NCBI RefSeq assembly: GCF_022761035.1
Contig: NZ_JAKWJP010000004.1
Location: 1-64,000, forward strand
Origin: Microbacterium sp. SS28
GTDB taxonomy: Bacteria > Actinomycetota > Actinomycetes > Actinomycetales > Microbacteriaceae
DNA length: 64,000 bases
Reading direction: 5' to 3'
A program made the translations under genes and the position numbers. This document shows, one piece after another, positions 9,068-17,939 of the stretch. The notes under the pieces were generated by a model that ran no database searches, had not been told where the DNA came from, and saw nothing but the letters and a program-made list of their open reading frames with translations. How positions within the stretch are numbered: position 1 is the stretch's first letter; each line of letters begins with the position of its first letter.

Positions 9068-10249
9068 TCAGATCTTGAGGTCCTGCTTGGGGACGACGAC
9101 CTCGCGGATGATCAGGAGGATGGATGCCGTGATCGGCAGCGCGATGAGCACGCCGAGCACGCCGAGCAGCGTGCCGCCGACGAGCGCAGCGATGAGCACG
9201 AGCGCCGCCGGGATCTCGATCGCCTTGTTCATGACGCGGGGGCTCACGACGTACGACTCGATCTGGATGTAGACGAGGTACGCGATGAAGAAGATGAGCG
9301 CCTGCTGCGGGCTCGAGAACAGCGCGACGATCGACGCGAGGATCCAGAAGATGACGGAGCCGAAGAGCGGGATGAGCGTGATGACGAACGCGATGACCGC
9401 CATGAGCGCCGCGAACGGCAGGCCGATCACCCAGTGCAGGCCGAACACGACGACCGCGTTGATCGATGAGAGGATGACGCCGCCGATGAGGGCGCTGCCG
9501 ACCGAGCCGGTGATCCGCTCGGTGAGGTCCGAGAGCTTGGGGCGGTTGCGCGCCGGAGCCAGCGCGTAGAGCGCACCCTTCATCGCCGTGAGTGATGCCA
9601 GGAAGTAGAGGGTGAGCGCCACCACGATGAAGCCACCCGAGATCGCGGCCACGATGCCGGCGCCGACGGCGAGGACGCCGCCGCCGATGGCAGCGAGGAA
9701 CGCGGGGTCGGACAGTGAGAGCGCGAGCTGGTCGAGCGCCGCGCCGAGTCCGACCTGCCACTCCGCGGGCAGGCCCAGGAACCAGTCCGACTGCGGGATC
9801 TCTTCGACCGCCTTGGGCAGCTCGACGAAGAACTGCACGATCTGCGCGATGACGGGCGGCAGCACGAAGACGAGGAAGGCGACCATGAGCAGCGCGAACG
9901 CGCCGAACACGATACCGATCCCCGCGCCGCGCTTGACATTGTGGCGCTCGAGCATGCGGACGATGGGGTCGAGGCCGAGCGCGAGGAAGAGCGCCAGCAC
10001 GATGTAGACGAGGATCGTCGAGATCGAGAGCATCGCGCCGCCGATCAGCAGCGCCAGAAGCACTCCGAGGGTCGCCGCGAACCCGACGATGAGAGGCCGG
10101 TCGAGCGTCGCGAGGATGCGCGCGCGGAGCCCCGTATCGAGACTCAGGACCGCGGGCTCGGCGAGGACGCCGGGGATCGGTGCGGCCTCGACGACGGCCG
10201 GCTCGGGCTGACGCGTGGAGGCGTCGGCAGACGGCGTCGGTTCGCTCAT
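9068..10249 (-). CDS. AI-2E family transporter (PerM-like)
   Basis: 393 residues. Family hallmarks: two N-terminal hydrophobic segments (about 50-100), a variable loop, and a C-terminal bundle with GSVGSALIGGVILSSINA and an SYVVSPRVMNKAIEIPAAL stretch. Members are inner-membrane permeases. Some export autoinducer-2, and others are proposed ion/proton antiporters. A TAGAGT box (10256-10261) is exactly 6 nt before the ATG with no ribosome binding site, so the mRNA is probably leaderless. A second family member is encoded at 12682-13794. Confidence 0.85.
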   Translation of the reverse strand: MSEPTPSADASTRQPEPAVVEAAPIPGVLAEPAVLSLDTGLRARILATLDRPLIVGFAATLGVLLALLIGGAMLSISTILVYIVLALFLALGLDPIVRMLERHNVKRGAGIGIVFGAFALLMVAFLVFVLPPVIAQIVQFFVELPKAVEEIPQSDWFLGLPAEWQVGLGAALDQLALSLSDPAFLAAIGGGVLAVGAGIVAAISGGFIVVALTLYFLASLTAMKGALYALAPARNRPKLSDLTERITGSVGSALIGGVILSSINAVVVFGLHWVIGLPFAALMAVIAFVITLIPLFGSVIFWILASIVALFSSPQQALIFFIAYLVYIQIESYVVSPRVMNKAIEIPAALVLIAALVGGTLLGVLGVLIALPITASILLIIREVVVPKQDLKI

Positions 10250-10400
10250 GGCGCCACTCTAGGGCCAGGTCCCGCGCGGGAGGCGACGACGCTCGAATCG
10301 GCGCTCACCCGGCCGGGGTGACCGCGCTCCGGCTCCCAGGCGGTAGCGTTCCGAGAGCGGCGGGGGAAACGCGCCCTGCCCCGGCATCGGGAGATCCGCC

Positions 10401-11864
10401 ATGGAACCGACCCTGACCGTGAACCTCATCTGGCTCGCCGGCGTCCTGGTGAACTTCGCGATCATCGTCGCGGCCCTCCTCATCCTCCCCAAGCGCCGCA
10501 AGCCCACGGCCGCGATGGCCTGGCTGCTCGCGATCTTCCTGCTCCCCTATCTCGGCATCCTGCTCTTCCTCGTCATCGGGAGCATCAAGCTGCCGAAGTC
10601 GCGCATGGAGGCGCAGGCCCGCATCGACGAGCGGATCAAGGAGCGGGTCGCCCTCGCTCGGCTCGACTCGCCGCACGCCGACGAGCCGCGATGGTTCCAG
10701 CGGGTGCTCGAACAGGCGGAGCAGCTCACCGGCATCCCGGCCCTCCACGGCAACGCGATGACACTCAACGGGGATTACAACGGCTCGATCCTGCAGATGG
10801 CGCAGGAAGTCGACCTGGCCCAGCGCTTCGTGCACGTCGAGTTCTTCATCATCGGCTTCGACGACACGACGCGCCCGTTCTTCACCGCGATGGAGAACGC
10901 CGTGAAGCGCGGTGTGACGGTGCGCCTGCTCGCCGACTACATCGCGACGCGGAAGGTGCCGAACTCTAAGGAGATGACGGCGGAGCTCGACCGCATCGGC
11001 GTCGACTGGGCGTGGATGCTGCCCGTCGAGCCCTTCAAGGGCAAGTACCAGCGGCCCGACCTGCGCAACCACCGAAAGATCGTCGTCGTCGACGGCACTG
11101 TCGCCTTCACCGGCTCGCAGAACCTCATCGACCGCAGCTACGACTCCCCCAAGAACATCAAGCGGGGCCTCAAGTGGCAGGAGCTCGTGACGCGCGTCGA
11201 AGGGCCCGCGGCATCCGCCCTCAACGTCGTCTTCCTCTCGGACTGGCTCATCGAGACCGGCCATCAGCTCTCCGACGAGTACGTCGCGGTCGAGACGATG
11301 CCCGCCAAGGGAGACCTGCTGTGCCAGGTGCTGCCGAGCGGCCCGACCTACAGCACCGAGAACAACCTGCGCCTGTTCCTCGCGCTCATCTACGGAGCGA
11401 CCGAGAAGGTGATCCTGACCAGCCCCTACTTCGTGCCGGACGAGGCCATGGTCTACGCCATCACGTCGGCGTGCGAGCGGGGGCTCGAGGTGCAGCTCTT
11501 CGTGTCGGAGGTCGCGGACCAGTGGCTCGTCGGGCACGCGCAGCGGTCGTACTACAGCGTGCTGCTCGAGGCGGGGGTGCGGATCTTCCTGTACCCCGCG
11601 CCGTACATCCTGCACTCGAAGCACTTCTCGATCGACGACGACATCGCCGTCATCGGCTCGAGCAACATGGACATCCGCTCCTTCAGCCTCAACGCCGAGG
11701 TCTCGGTGCTCGTGCGCGGCGAGTCCTTCGTCGCGGACATGCGCGCAGTGGAGCAGGGCTACCGCGACGCCGGGCGCGAGCTGACCCTCGAGGAGTGGCG
11801 CCGCGAGCCGCGCTCGGCCACCTTCTACGACGGCGTCGCGCGGCTGACCTCCGCCCTCAACTAG
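10401..11864 (+). CDS. cls: cardiolipin synthase (phospholipase D family)
   Basis: 487 residues. Two N-terminal hydrophobic segments (about 8-60) anchor it in the membrane. Two HKD motifs follow: HRKIVVVDG near residue 225 and HSKHFSIDDD near 410, which together form the active site. It condenses phospholipids into cardiolipin. Start ATG 10401 follows GGGAGATCCGCC. The downstream gene (11952) has its own promoter box. Flanking genes are membrane transporters, with no obvious pathway partner. Confidence 0.9.
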   Translation: MEPTLTVNLIWLAGVLVNFAIIVAALLILPKRRKPTAAMAWLLAIFLLPYLGILLFLVIGSIKLPKSRMEAQARIDERIKERVALARLDSPHADEPRWFQRVLEQAEQLTGIPALHGNAMTLNGDYNGSILQMAQEVDLAQRFVHVEFFIIGFDDTTRPFFTAMENAVKRGVTVRLLADYIATRKVPNSKEMTAELDRIGVDWAWMLPVEPFKGKYQRPDLRNHRKIVVVDGTVAFTGSQNLIDRSYDSPKNIKRGLKWQELVTRVEGPAASALNVVFLSDWLIETGHQLSDEYVAVETMPAKGDLLCQVLPSGPTYSTENNLRLFLALIYGATEKVILTSPYFVPDEAMVYAITSACERGLEVQLFVSEVADQWLVGHAQRSYYSVLLEAGVRIFLYPAPYILHSKHFSIDDDIAVIGSSNMDIRSFSLNAEVSVLVRGESFVADMRAVEQGYRDAGRELTLEEWRREPRSATFYDGVARLTSALN

Positions 11865-11951
11865 ACGCGCCTCGCGGGTCCAGGTCGAGTAGGCCGCCGC
11901 AGGCGCCCGTATCGAAACCTCCCTTCCAGCCTCCGCACGTAGCCTGGAGGC

Positions 11952-12551
11952 ATGACGACACTGCGCGCCGACGCCGACCCGACGCTCTGGGTGCCGGTGA
12001 CCGATTCGCTCGGCTTCAAGGGACGCCGGCACCGCAAGGCCGCGATCCGGATGCTGCTGACGCAGGCGAATCGCGCGCTCGGCTCGACCGAGAAGCCGGG
12101 CAGCGGATTCCTCGCGTGGAGCATGAGCCAGGCGGCGCCGTTCCTTATCAAGCGCGCCGCGGGGCGCGTGCTCGTGTGGGTGTGGAAGGCCGACCCCGAG
12201 CTCGTCGTCGTCATGGCGCAGGTGCAGGAGGCGACATCCCAGCTGCGGGCCGCGCGCGCCTCGATGCCGATGGAGTACGACGACACCGAGTCGTTCCGCA
12301 ATCCGCACCTCGGGGTGGGCGAGAAGCTCGCGATGCCGCTCCCCCGCGATGAGCGCACGCCCCCCTTCGCGACCTACACGTGGGACACCGGCTCGCACTT
12401 CCTGACCGTGACGGCCGTCTGCTCCGATCGCGAGCGGTTCGGCACGATCATCGGCAGCGTCGACGACCTTGCCCGCACGGTCCGCGTCGCCGAGGACCTC
12501 ACGATCGGCGAGTCGCCCACGGTCCTGCGGATCGACCCGCCGACGGCCTGA
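11952..12551 (+). CDS. hypothetical protein
   Basis: 199 residues, soluble and mixed alpha/beta in appearance, without signal peptide or membrane segment. I recognise no family. A central MPMEYDDTESFRNPHLGVGEK segment and the C-terminal half look globular. TAGCCT at 11940-11945 sits 6 nt before the ATG. The intervening GGAGGC could also be a ribosome binding site, so either mode of initiation is possible. It ends before a large inverted repeat that separates it from a convergent gene. Confidence 0.7.
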   Translation: MTTLRADADPTLWVPVTDSLGFKGRRHRKAAIRMLLTQANRALGSTEKPGSGFLAWSMSQAAPFLIKRAAGRVLVWVWKADPELVVVMAQVQEATSQLRAARASMPMEYDDTESFRNPHLGVGEKLAMPLPRDERTPPFATYTWDTGSHFLTVTAVCSDRERFGTIIGSVDDLARTVRVAEDLTIGESPTVLRIDPPTA

Positions 12552-12610
12552 CGATCGGCCGCGGCATCCCGAAGCAACCGCGCCGCGCGGCATCCCTCCC
12601 ACGCCTTCCA

Positions 12611-12671
12611 GGACGATTGCACCGCATTCGGACGTCTCGCGCGCATCCATCCGAATGCGGTGGAATCGTCC
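12611..12671. terminator. large inverted repeat between convergent genes
   Basis: Left arm 12611-12632 and right arm 12650-12671 are 22-bp inverted copies with a single mismatch, around a 17-nt loop. It lies between the stops of the convergent genes ending at 12551 and 12682. Position fits a bidirectional terminator. There is no T-tract on either side, so it may instead be a repeat element or an mRNA 3'-end stabiliser. Confidence 0.6.
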
Positions 12672-12681
12672 GAAGAAAGAA

Positions 12682-13794
12682 TCAGTCCGCGGGCTCTGGA
12701 GGCTTGCCGTCGCGCAGCGGCGCAGCGTCGTGATCGCCCGACAGCCATCGCAGCCACACCGCGCGCGGATCACTCTCGAGGATGAGCGCGCGCACGAGGA
12801 GCGTCAGCGGGATCGAGAGGATCGCGCCGAGCGGCCCGATGACGAAGGTCCAGAAGATGACCGAGAAGAAGCTCAGGGTGAGGCTCAGGGCCACCGCGTC
12901 GCTCACGAACTTGGGCTGCACGAGCACCTGCAGCGTCACGTTGACGACGCAGTAGATCGCGACGACCGCGAGCATGAGGGGCCAGCCTCCGACGACGAGG
13001 GCCAGCAGCGCGGGCGGGATGAGCCCCAGGACGAAGCCGATGTTCGGGACGAAGTTGGTCACGAACGCGAGGATCGCCCAGACCGCCGGCGCCGGAACGC
13101 CGAGCGCCCACAGGGCCAGCCCGTCGATGATCGCGACGATCGCGCCGAAGGTCGCGTTCACGACGTAGTACCGCCGGACGCCCGAGTTGTAGACCTGGAA
13201 CCGGCGCACCGTGGGGCGGATCTGCCGACCGAAGGATGCCTCGGCCCGCGCATAGCGCGACCCGTCCGCCGCCATGAAGATGACGTATGCGAGGACGAAG
13301 AAGAACGCCGTGAGCACCCCGAGGACGGTGCCCCCGAGCGACGTCGCGAACGACAGGATCGTCTGGGGCTGGAGGAGGGATGCCCCGGCGTCGGCGGCCC
13401 CGGACTCCACGCCGAGCGACTGGAGCAGACCCAGCAGGTTCTGCGCCGCCGCCCGCAGCTCGTCCTGGTAGTCCCCGACGAGCCGCGCGAACTGCACGCC
13501 TGCGAAGAAGAGCAGCGCCGCCATGATGCCGAGGATGAGGTACCCCACGACGATGACGGCCGTCGTCGCGGCCCACCGCGGCCAGCCACGGCGCTCGAGC
13601 GGGAAGCGGACGGGGTGGCAGATGATGACGATGACGGCACCGAGCACGAGCGGGCCCACCCATTCGCGCGCGTAGGACAGTCCTGCGAGCACGATGACCG
13701 CCGCCGCGAGGCCCAGCAGGATCCGCAGCATCGGCGGGAGGACGGGAGCCGCGGGCGCCGGCACGGGCGTGGCGGACGGGCGCGAGTGCTTCAC
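12682..13794 (-). CDS. AI-2E family transporter (PerM-like)
   Basis: 370 residues starting at GTG 13794. A TAGCCT box lies 7 nt upstream and there is no ribosome binding site. Hydrophobic pairs near 22-70, then a C-terminal transmembrane bundle including PNIGFVLGLIPPALLALVVGG and the family-typical VQPKFVSDAVALS. It is a paralogue of the protein encoded at 9068-10249, but the loops differ considerably. Substrate unknown. Divergent from the MscS-type gene at 13866. Confidence 0.85.
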   Translation of the reverse strand: MKHSRPSATPVPAPAAPVLPPMLRILLGLAAAVIVLAGLSYAREWVGPLVLGAVIVIICHPVRFPLERRGWPRWAATTAVIVVGYLILGIMAALLFFAGVQFARLVGDYQDELRAAAQNLLGLLQSLGVESGAADAGASLLQPQTILSFATSLGGTVLGVLTAFFFVLAYVIFMAADGSRYARAEASFGRQIRPTVRRFQVYNSGVRRYYVVNATFGAIVAIIDGLALWALGVPAPAVWAILAFVTNFVPNIGFVLGLIPPALLALVVGGWPLMLAVVAIYCVVNVTLQVLVQPKFVSDAVALSLTLSFFSVIFWTFVIGPLGAILSIPLTLLVRALILESDPRAVWLRWLSGDHDAAPLRDGKPPEPAD

Positions 13795-13865
13795 GCGCGC
13801 AAGGCTAGCCGCGCGTTGCGGCGAGGCACCGGGGGCGCGCCCGGCCGCGTCGCTATCGTGAGCGC

Positions 13866-14699
13866 GTGGATCTGAGTCAGGTGCTTCCGACCTCCGTCGA
13901 GTGGTGGCAGGTGCTGCTCGCCGTGGTCGTCGTCATCGCCGGCTGGATCCTCTCCCGCGTCGCACGCAAGGCGACGATCGTCCTCCTTCGGCGCGCTCCG
14001 AGCGTCTCGGAGCTCGTGACGACCTTCATCGCGCGCTTCGTGTCCTACGCGATCGTGCTGCTGTCGGTCGCCGTCGCGCTCGCGGTGCTCGGCGTCAACA
14101 TGCAGCCGCTCCTCGCGATCGCGGTAGTGCTCGCGGTCGTCGCGGTGCTCGTGCTGCGCGGGGTCGCCGACAACTTCGCGGCGGGGGTCGTGATCCAGGC
14201 GAGCCGTCCCCTCGTACTCGGCGACGAGCTCCAGGTCGAGGGGGTCGACGGGACGCCGACGATCGGCGTCGTGACCGACCTCAACTCGCGCACGGTCGTG
14301 CTCGAGACCTACGACGGCCGCACCATCCACGTCCCCAACGCGAAGATGGTCCAGGAGCCCATCGTCAACCACTCGACGGCGGGCCTGCGCCGAAGTGAAG
14401 TGCAGGTGCGGGCGGAGCGCGGCGGCGGTGAGGCGGAGGAGCTTCTCGCGCTCATCGCCGAGGCAGCGGCATCCGTCCCCGGCGTCGATCAGACCAAGCC
14501 GGCCTTCACGGCAGCCGTCTCGATCTCGCCCGAGCGCCTCACGGCGCGGGTCCTGTACTGGCACGCACCGACCGTCGGCCTCACCGTGACGGCAGCCGTC
14601 GTGCGCGCCGTGACGTCGGCCCTCGTCGCCGCGGGGGTCGACAGCACCGTGACGAGCGATCCCGGACTGCCGCCGCTCGTGCCGTCCGACAGCGTCTGA
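13866..14699 (+). CDS. MscS-family mechanosensitive channel
   Basis: 277 residues: hydrophobic segments near 15-35, 55-75 and 80-100, the pore-lining helix region (VLRGVADNFAAGVVIQASRP), then the beta domain (VTDLNSRTVVLETYDGRTIHVPNAKM) and a C-terminal alpha/beta domain. The family releases solutes on membrane tension during osmotic downshock. Start GTG 13866 has TATCGT (13854-13859) exactly 6 nt upstream and no ribosome binding site. It ends 1 nt from the stop of the convergent ClC-type gene. Confidence 0.9.
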   Translation: MDLSQVLPTSVEWWQVLLAVVVVIAGWILSRVARKATIVLLRRAPSVSELVTTFIARFVSYAIVLLSVAVALAVLGVNMQPLLAIAVVLAVVAVLVLRGVADNFAAGVVIQASRPLVLGDELQVEGVDGTPTIGVVTDLNSRTVVLETYDGRTIHVPNAKMVQEPIVNHSTAGLRRSEVQVRAERGGGEAEELLALIAEAAASVPGVDQTKPAFTAAVSISPERLTARVLYWHAPTVGLTVTAAVVRAVTSALVAAGVDSTVTSDPGLPPLVPSDSV

Positions 14700-14700
14700 G

Positions 14701-15987
14701 CTAGGGCTTCGCCGCCGAAACCGACTTCGGCTCGCTCGGGTGCACGACGAGCTCGGGCGCCTTGGTCACGATGAGCCAGACCGGAAGGATGATGATGCAG
14801 AGCAGCGGGATCACCGTGACGTCGCCGCACAGCGCGACCCCGACGAAGATCGCGATCCAGCCGTCCTTCGTCGCTGCGAGGGTGATTCCGAGGACGCCGC
14901 ACGCGACGGCGAGCGAGATCGGCATGCCGGGGACGAGTGAGTAGGCGAGCAGCCCGAACGCCGTGCCGATGAAGACGGCGGGGAAGATGCGCCCTCCGCG
15001 GAAGCCCGCGCTCGCCGCGATGAGGAGCGCCACGATCTTGACCGCCGTGAACAGCGCCAGCTGCTGCGGTGTGTACGCGTCGGGGTTCTCGAGGAGCTCG
15101 CCCGTCTGCTGCAGCCCCTTGAAGAGGGTGATGGGACCGCCGATGATGCCGAGCACGCCCAGGATCATGCCGCCGAGCGTCGTGAAGATGATCGGATTGC
15201 GCAGCGCGTGGAAGAGGCGGTGGATGTGCGGGAACACGAACGCGGCGAGGACTCCGAGCAGTGCCGAGACCCCCGCGACGAGCACGCCCTGCCACAGGAA
15301 GCTCCACTGGTAGTCCCCGATGGGTTCGAGGGTGAACCCGATCGACTGGCCGCCGATGAGCATCATCGTGACCGAGCCGGCGCCCGCCGCAGCGAGGGGA
15401 AGGAACAGCTTGTCCCACAGCGAACCCGGCATCGCCATGGCGCCGACCATGCCCGTGAAGACGAGCGCCGCGGCCACCGGCGTGCCGAAGAGGGCGCCGA
15501 TCGTGCCCGACACGGCGAGCATGACCAGCAGAGCGGGCGGGACCTTGGTCGAGAGCCGGCCGAACACGGCGACCGCGAGAGCCGAGTTCACGGCGATCGT
15601 GGGATTCTCGGGGCCGAGACTCACGCCGCCCGCGAGCCCGAGGATCGACACCGCGAGGATCGTCGGCACGGCGTGGAGCTTGGGCGGCGTCCCGCCGAGC
15701 TCGGTCGTCGCCGAGTCGGGACCGCCATGGCCGGGCACGAGCCACACGATGGCGCCGACGGCGGCACCTGTGAGGGTCAGCGCGAGGAAGATCCACCACG
15801 GCGTGCTCTGGGTCGCGCCGAACAGGCCGGGCAGGTAGTCCCAGAGGAAATGCATGAGCTCGTCCGACACGAGGTCGAGCAGCCGCAGCACGACGGCGGA
15901 GCCGACGCCGATGAGCACGGCGGGGACCGACATCAGCAGCAGCGTGCGGATGCCGGGGCTCGCGGGACTGGCGGTCGCGTTCGTCAT
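14701..15987 (-). CDS. ClC-family chloride channel/transporter-like protein
   Basis: 428 residues, about ten to eleven membrane segments. Two ClC ion-path motifs are recognisable in variant form: GGVSLGPENP near 125 (normally GREGP) and FRGGRIFPAVFIG near 335 (normally GGxFxP). ClC proteins move chloride or exchange it for protons. The altered first motif suggests a divergent branch, usually annotated simply as an ion channel protein. It has its own ribosome binding site (AGGAGAAGGC). Confidence 0.8.
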   Translation of the reverse strand: MTNATASPASPGIRTLLLMSVPAVLIGVGSAVVLRLLDLVSDELMHFLWDYLPGLFGATQSTPWWIFLALTLTGAAVGAIVWLVPGHGGPDSATTELGGTPPKLHAVPTILAVSILGLAGGVSLGPENPTIAVNSALAVAVFGRLSTKVPPALLVMLAVSGTIGALFGTPVAAALVFTGMVGAMAMPGSLWDKLFLPLAAAGAGSVTMMLIGGQSIGFTLEPIGDYQWSFLWQGVLVAGVSALLGVLAAFVFPHIHRLFHALRNPIIFTTLGGMILGVLGIIGGPITLFKGLQQTGELLENPDAYTPQQLALFTAVKIVALLIAASAGFRGGRIFPAVFIGTAFGLLAYSLVPGMPISLAVACGVLGITLAATKDGWIAIFVGVALCGDVTVIPLLCIIILPVWLIVTKAPELVVHPSEPKSVSAAKP

Positions 15988-16045
15988 GCCTTCTCCTTCG
16001 TGATTCCGCCCCCATCCTGCCGGACGCCGTGCAGGCGCGGCATCC

Positions 16046-17080
16046 TCACTCCTGCGGACGCAGGTCTTCCTGCAGGGCCGCGGCGCTGCGGATGAAGAGG
16101 ATGATCCACGTGAAGACGAGGGTCCCGGCGACCAGCTCGACGGCCGTCAGGGTGTAGTAGCCGATCGCGTAGAAGACGCCGAGCGCGACCACGACGGCGA
16201 GGAAGACCCAGCCGAGGTAGACGAAGAAGCGCGACATCCCGGTAATCCAGACCGGCAGCCGGACGACGAGGACTCCGTAGACGACAGCCATGCCGGACGC
16301 GAAGGCGGTGTGGATCCAGAACCAGTCGTCGACGGGGAAGACGCCCACGAACGCGAGGAACACGCCCACGAGGATGAGCGACAGGCGCACGCGCGCGACG
16401 CCCTTCGGATGATCCGTCGGGATGCCGGCGGTCGCGGCCCGCGCGAGCGTCGTCACCAGGACGCCCGCGACGATGAGCGTGAGGTTGAAGGCGAGCGACG
16501 AGACGTCGCCTGTCACGCCGAGCGAGCTCAGGTGCTCCTGCCACCACAGCGGATCCGAGGCCGTCAGCATGCTCGCGACGATGCCCTCGACGAGGAACGT
16601 CGCGAGGATCACGGCGAGCAGCTGCAGGTCGATGTGGGTCCCCGAGAAGAACGCGACGTACCCCGTGACGGCGGCGACCGCGCCGGAGAGCAGGATGACG
16701 GGGATCGCGAAGACCTCGGCGCCGATGAAGGCCTGCTCGAAGATGACCGAGACGAGGGTCCAGCTCAGCAGCGCGATGACGGCGTGGGCGAACGAGAGTG
16801 CCACGAGGTCGACGATGTCCAGGATGCCGGGCCGCACGCCGCCCGCGAGCATGCGCCCGCCGGCGAAGGCGACGACCGCGACGAGCGCCGAGGTGACGGC
16901 GGCGAACTGCCCGACCGAGTTCGGTCCCGCGATCGGCGCGGGCTGGAAGCGGAAGGCGATGACGGCGACGAGCGCGACGACGATGAACGAGGCGACGCCG
17001 ACCGCGAGGGCGATCGACTCGAGCGTGCGCTCGCTCGGCGCGGCCGCCCGCGCGCCGGCGACCGGAGATGCGGTGGTCAT
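16046..17080 (-). CDS. multi-pass membrane protein, unknown function
   Basis: 344 residues with nine to ten hydrophobic segments. Loops are short and no transport or catalytic motif is recognisable; it is loosely reminiscent of DUF998-type proteins. The ATG at 17080 overlaps the upstream potassium-channel stop as ATGA, so translation is coupled. The frame is open further upstream, but that part is only the shadow of the channel gene. The fixed pairing suggests a related role, possibly an accessory membrane protein, but this is inference only. Confidence 0.7.
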   Translation of the reverse strand: MTTASPVAGARAAAPSERTLESIALAVGVASFIVVALVAVIAFRFQPAPIAGPNSVGQFAAVTSALVAVVAFAGGRMLAGGVRPGILDIVDLVALSFAHAVIALLSWTLVSVIFEQAFIGAEVFAIPVILLSGAVAAVTGYVAFFSGTHIDLQLLAVILATFLVEGIVASMLTASDPLWWQEHLSSLGVTGDVSSLAFNLTLIVAGVLVTTLARAATAGIPTDHPKGVARVRLSLILVGVFLAFVGVFPVDDWFWIHTAFASGMAVVYGVLVVRLPVWITGMSRFFVYLGWVFLAVVVALGVFYAIGYYTLTAVELVAGTLVFTWIILFIRSAAALQEDLRPQE

Positions 17081-17808
17081 GAGTTCTTCTCCCCCTGTGC
17101 GAGCAGCTGCTTGAGCTCGTCGACCTGCTGGATGAGGCCGCGGACCTGACCGCGTGTGGCGGCCTCGTCGTCGTCGCGACCCTGCGCCGCCTTCTCGATG
17201 ACCCACGACGACACCGTCGCCGTCACGGTGCCGACGATCGCGATGCCGCCCGCCATGAGCCCGACCGCCCACATCCGCCCGATCGTCGTGATGGGGTAGT
17301 AGTCGCCGTAGCCGACGGTCGCGACCGTCACGAACGCCCACCAGATCGAGTCTCCGAAGGTCTCGATGTTGGCGCCCGGCGCGCGGCGCTCGACATCGAG
17401 CACCGCGAGCGAGCACAGGTAGATGACCAGGAGCGACGCGCCGGCGCCGTAGATCGCGATGCGGCTGCGCAGCACCGTGCCGGCGGTCTGCTTGCCGAAC
17501 GTCATGGCCGTCAGCACCCGCAGCAGCCGCAGCGCGCGGAGCATCGGGATCACGACGATCGCGAGGTCGAGCAGATGAGTCCGGAACCACGCGGCGCGGG
17601 GGCGCCCGAGCGTGAGCCGGACGAGGTAGTCGACGACGAACGCGGCGTAGGTGAGCGCGATGACGGTCCACAGGACGACGGCGCTCGGGCCGTGGACGTC
17701 CGCGATGACCTTCCACGAATAGGCGACGAGCCACAGCATCGACGCGACGATGAGCGGCCAGTGGGTCAGCGACTCCCACCGGGTCATCGTCAGCCGCGAG
17801 CGAGCCAT
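17077..17808 (-). CDS. voltage-gated-type potassium channel
   Basis: 243 residues. Six-segment topology: an S4-like helix with repeated arginines (IPMLRALRLLRVLTAM, near 90-105) and a pore loop with the selectivity filter TVGYGDYYP near 168-176. A C-terminal coiled coil (LIQQVDELKQLLAQGEK) could support tetramer assembly. Passive K+ flux across the inner membrane. TAGAGT (17815-17820) sits 6 nt before the ATG with no ribosome binding site, so the transcript is probably leaderless. Divergent from the DUF2252 gene. Confidence 0.9.
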   Translation of the reverse strand: MARSRLTMTRWESLTHWPLIVASMLWLVAYSWKVIADVHGPSAVVLWTVIALTYAAFVVDYLVRLTLGRPRAAWFRTHLLDLAIVVIPMLRALRLLRVLTAMTFGKQTAGTVLRSRIAIYGAGASLLVIYLCSLAVLDVERRAPGANIETFGDSIWWAFVTVATVGYGDYYPITTIGRMWAVGLMAGGIAIVGTVTATVSSWVIEKAAQGRDDDEAATRGQVRGLIQQVDELKQLLAQGEKNS

Positions 17809-17939
17809 GGGTGCACTCTAGAGGCGACCGCGCGGCCGCCGACGGTGCATCGCCGGGGCGTCACCCGAGCCGAATGACCGGAGCCGGGCCCGGCTCGGAG
17901 CCCATCGCCGTCCGCGCGGGCCGGTGGCATGATGTGCGC

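Noticed and set aside
9068..13794. AI-2 quorum-sensing locus based on two AI-2E-family proteins
   Set aside because: No luxS or lsr-like gene is nearby, and the family name does not prove autoinducer transport.
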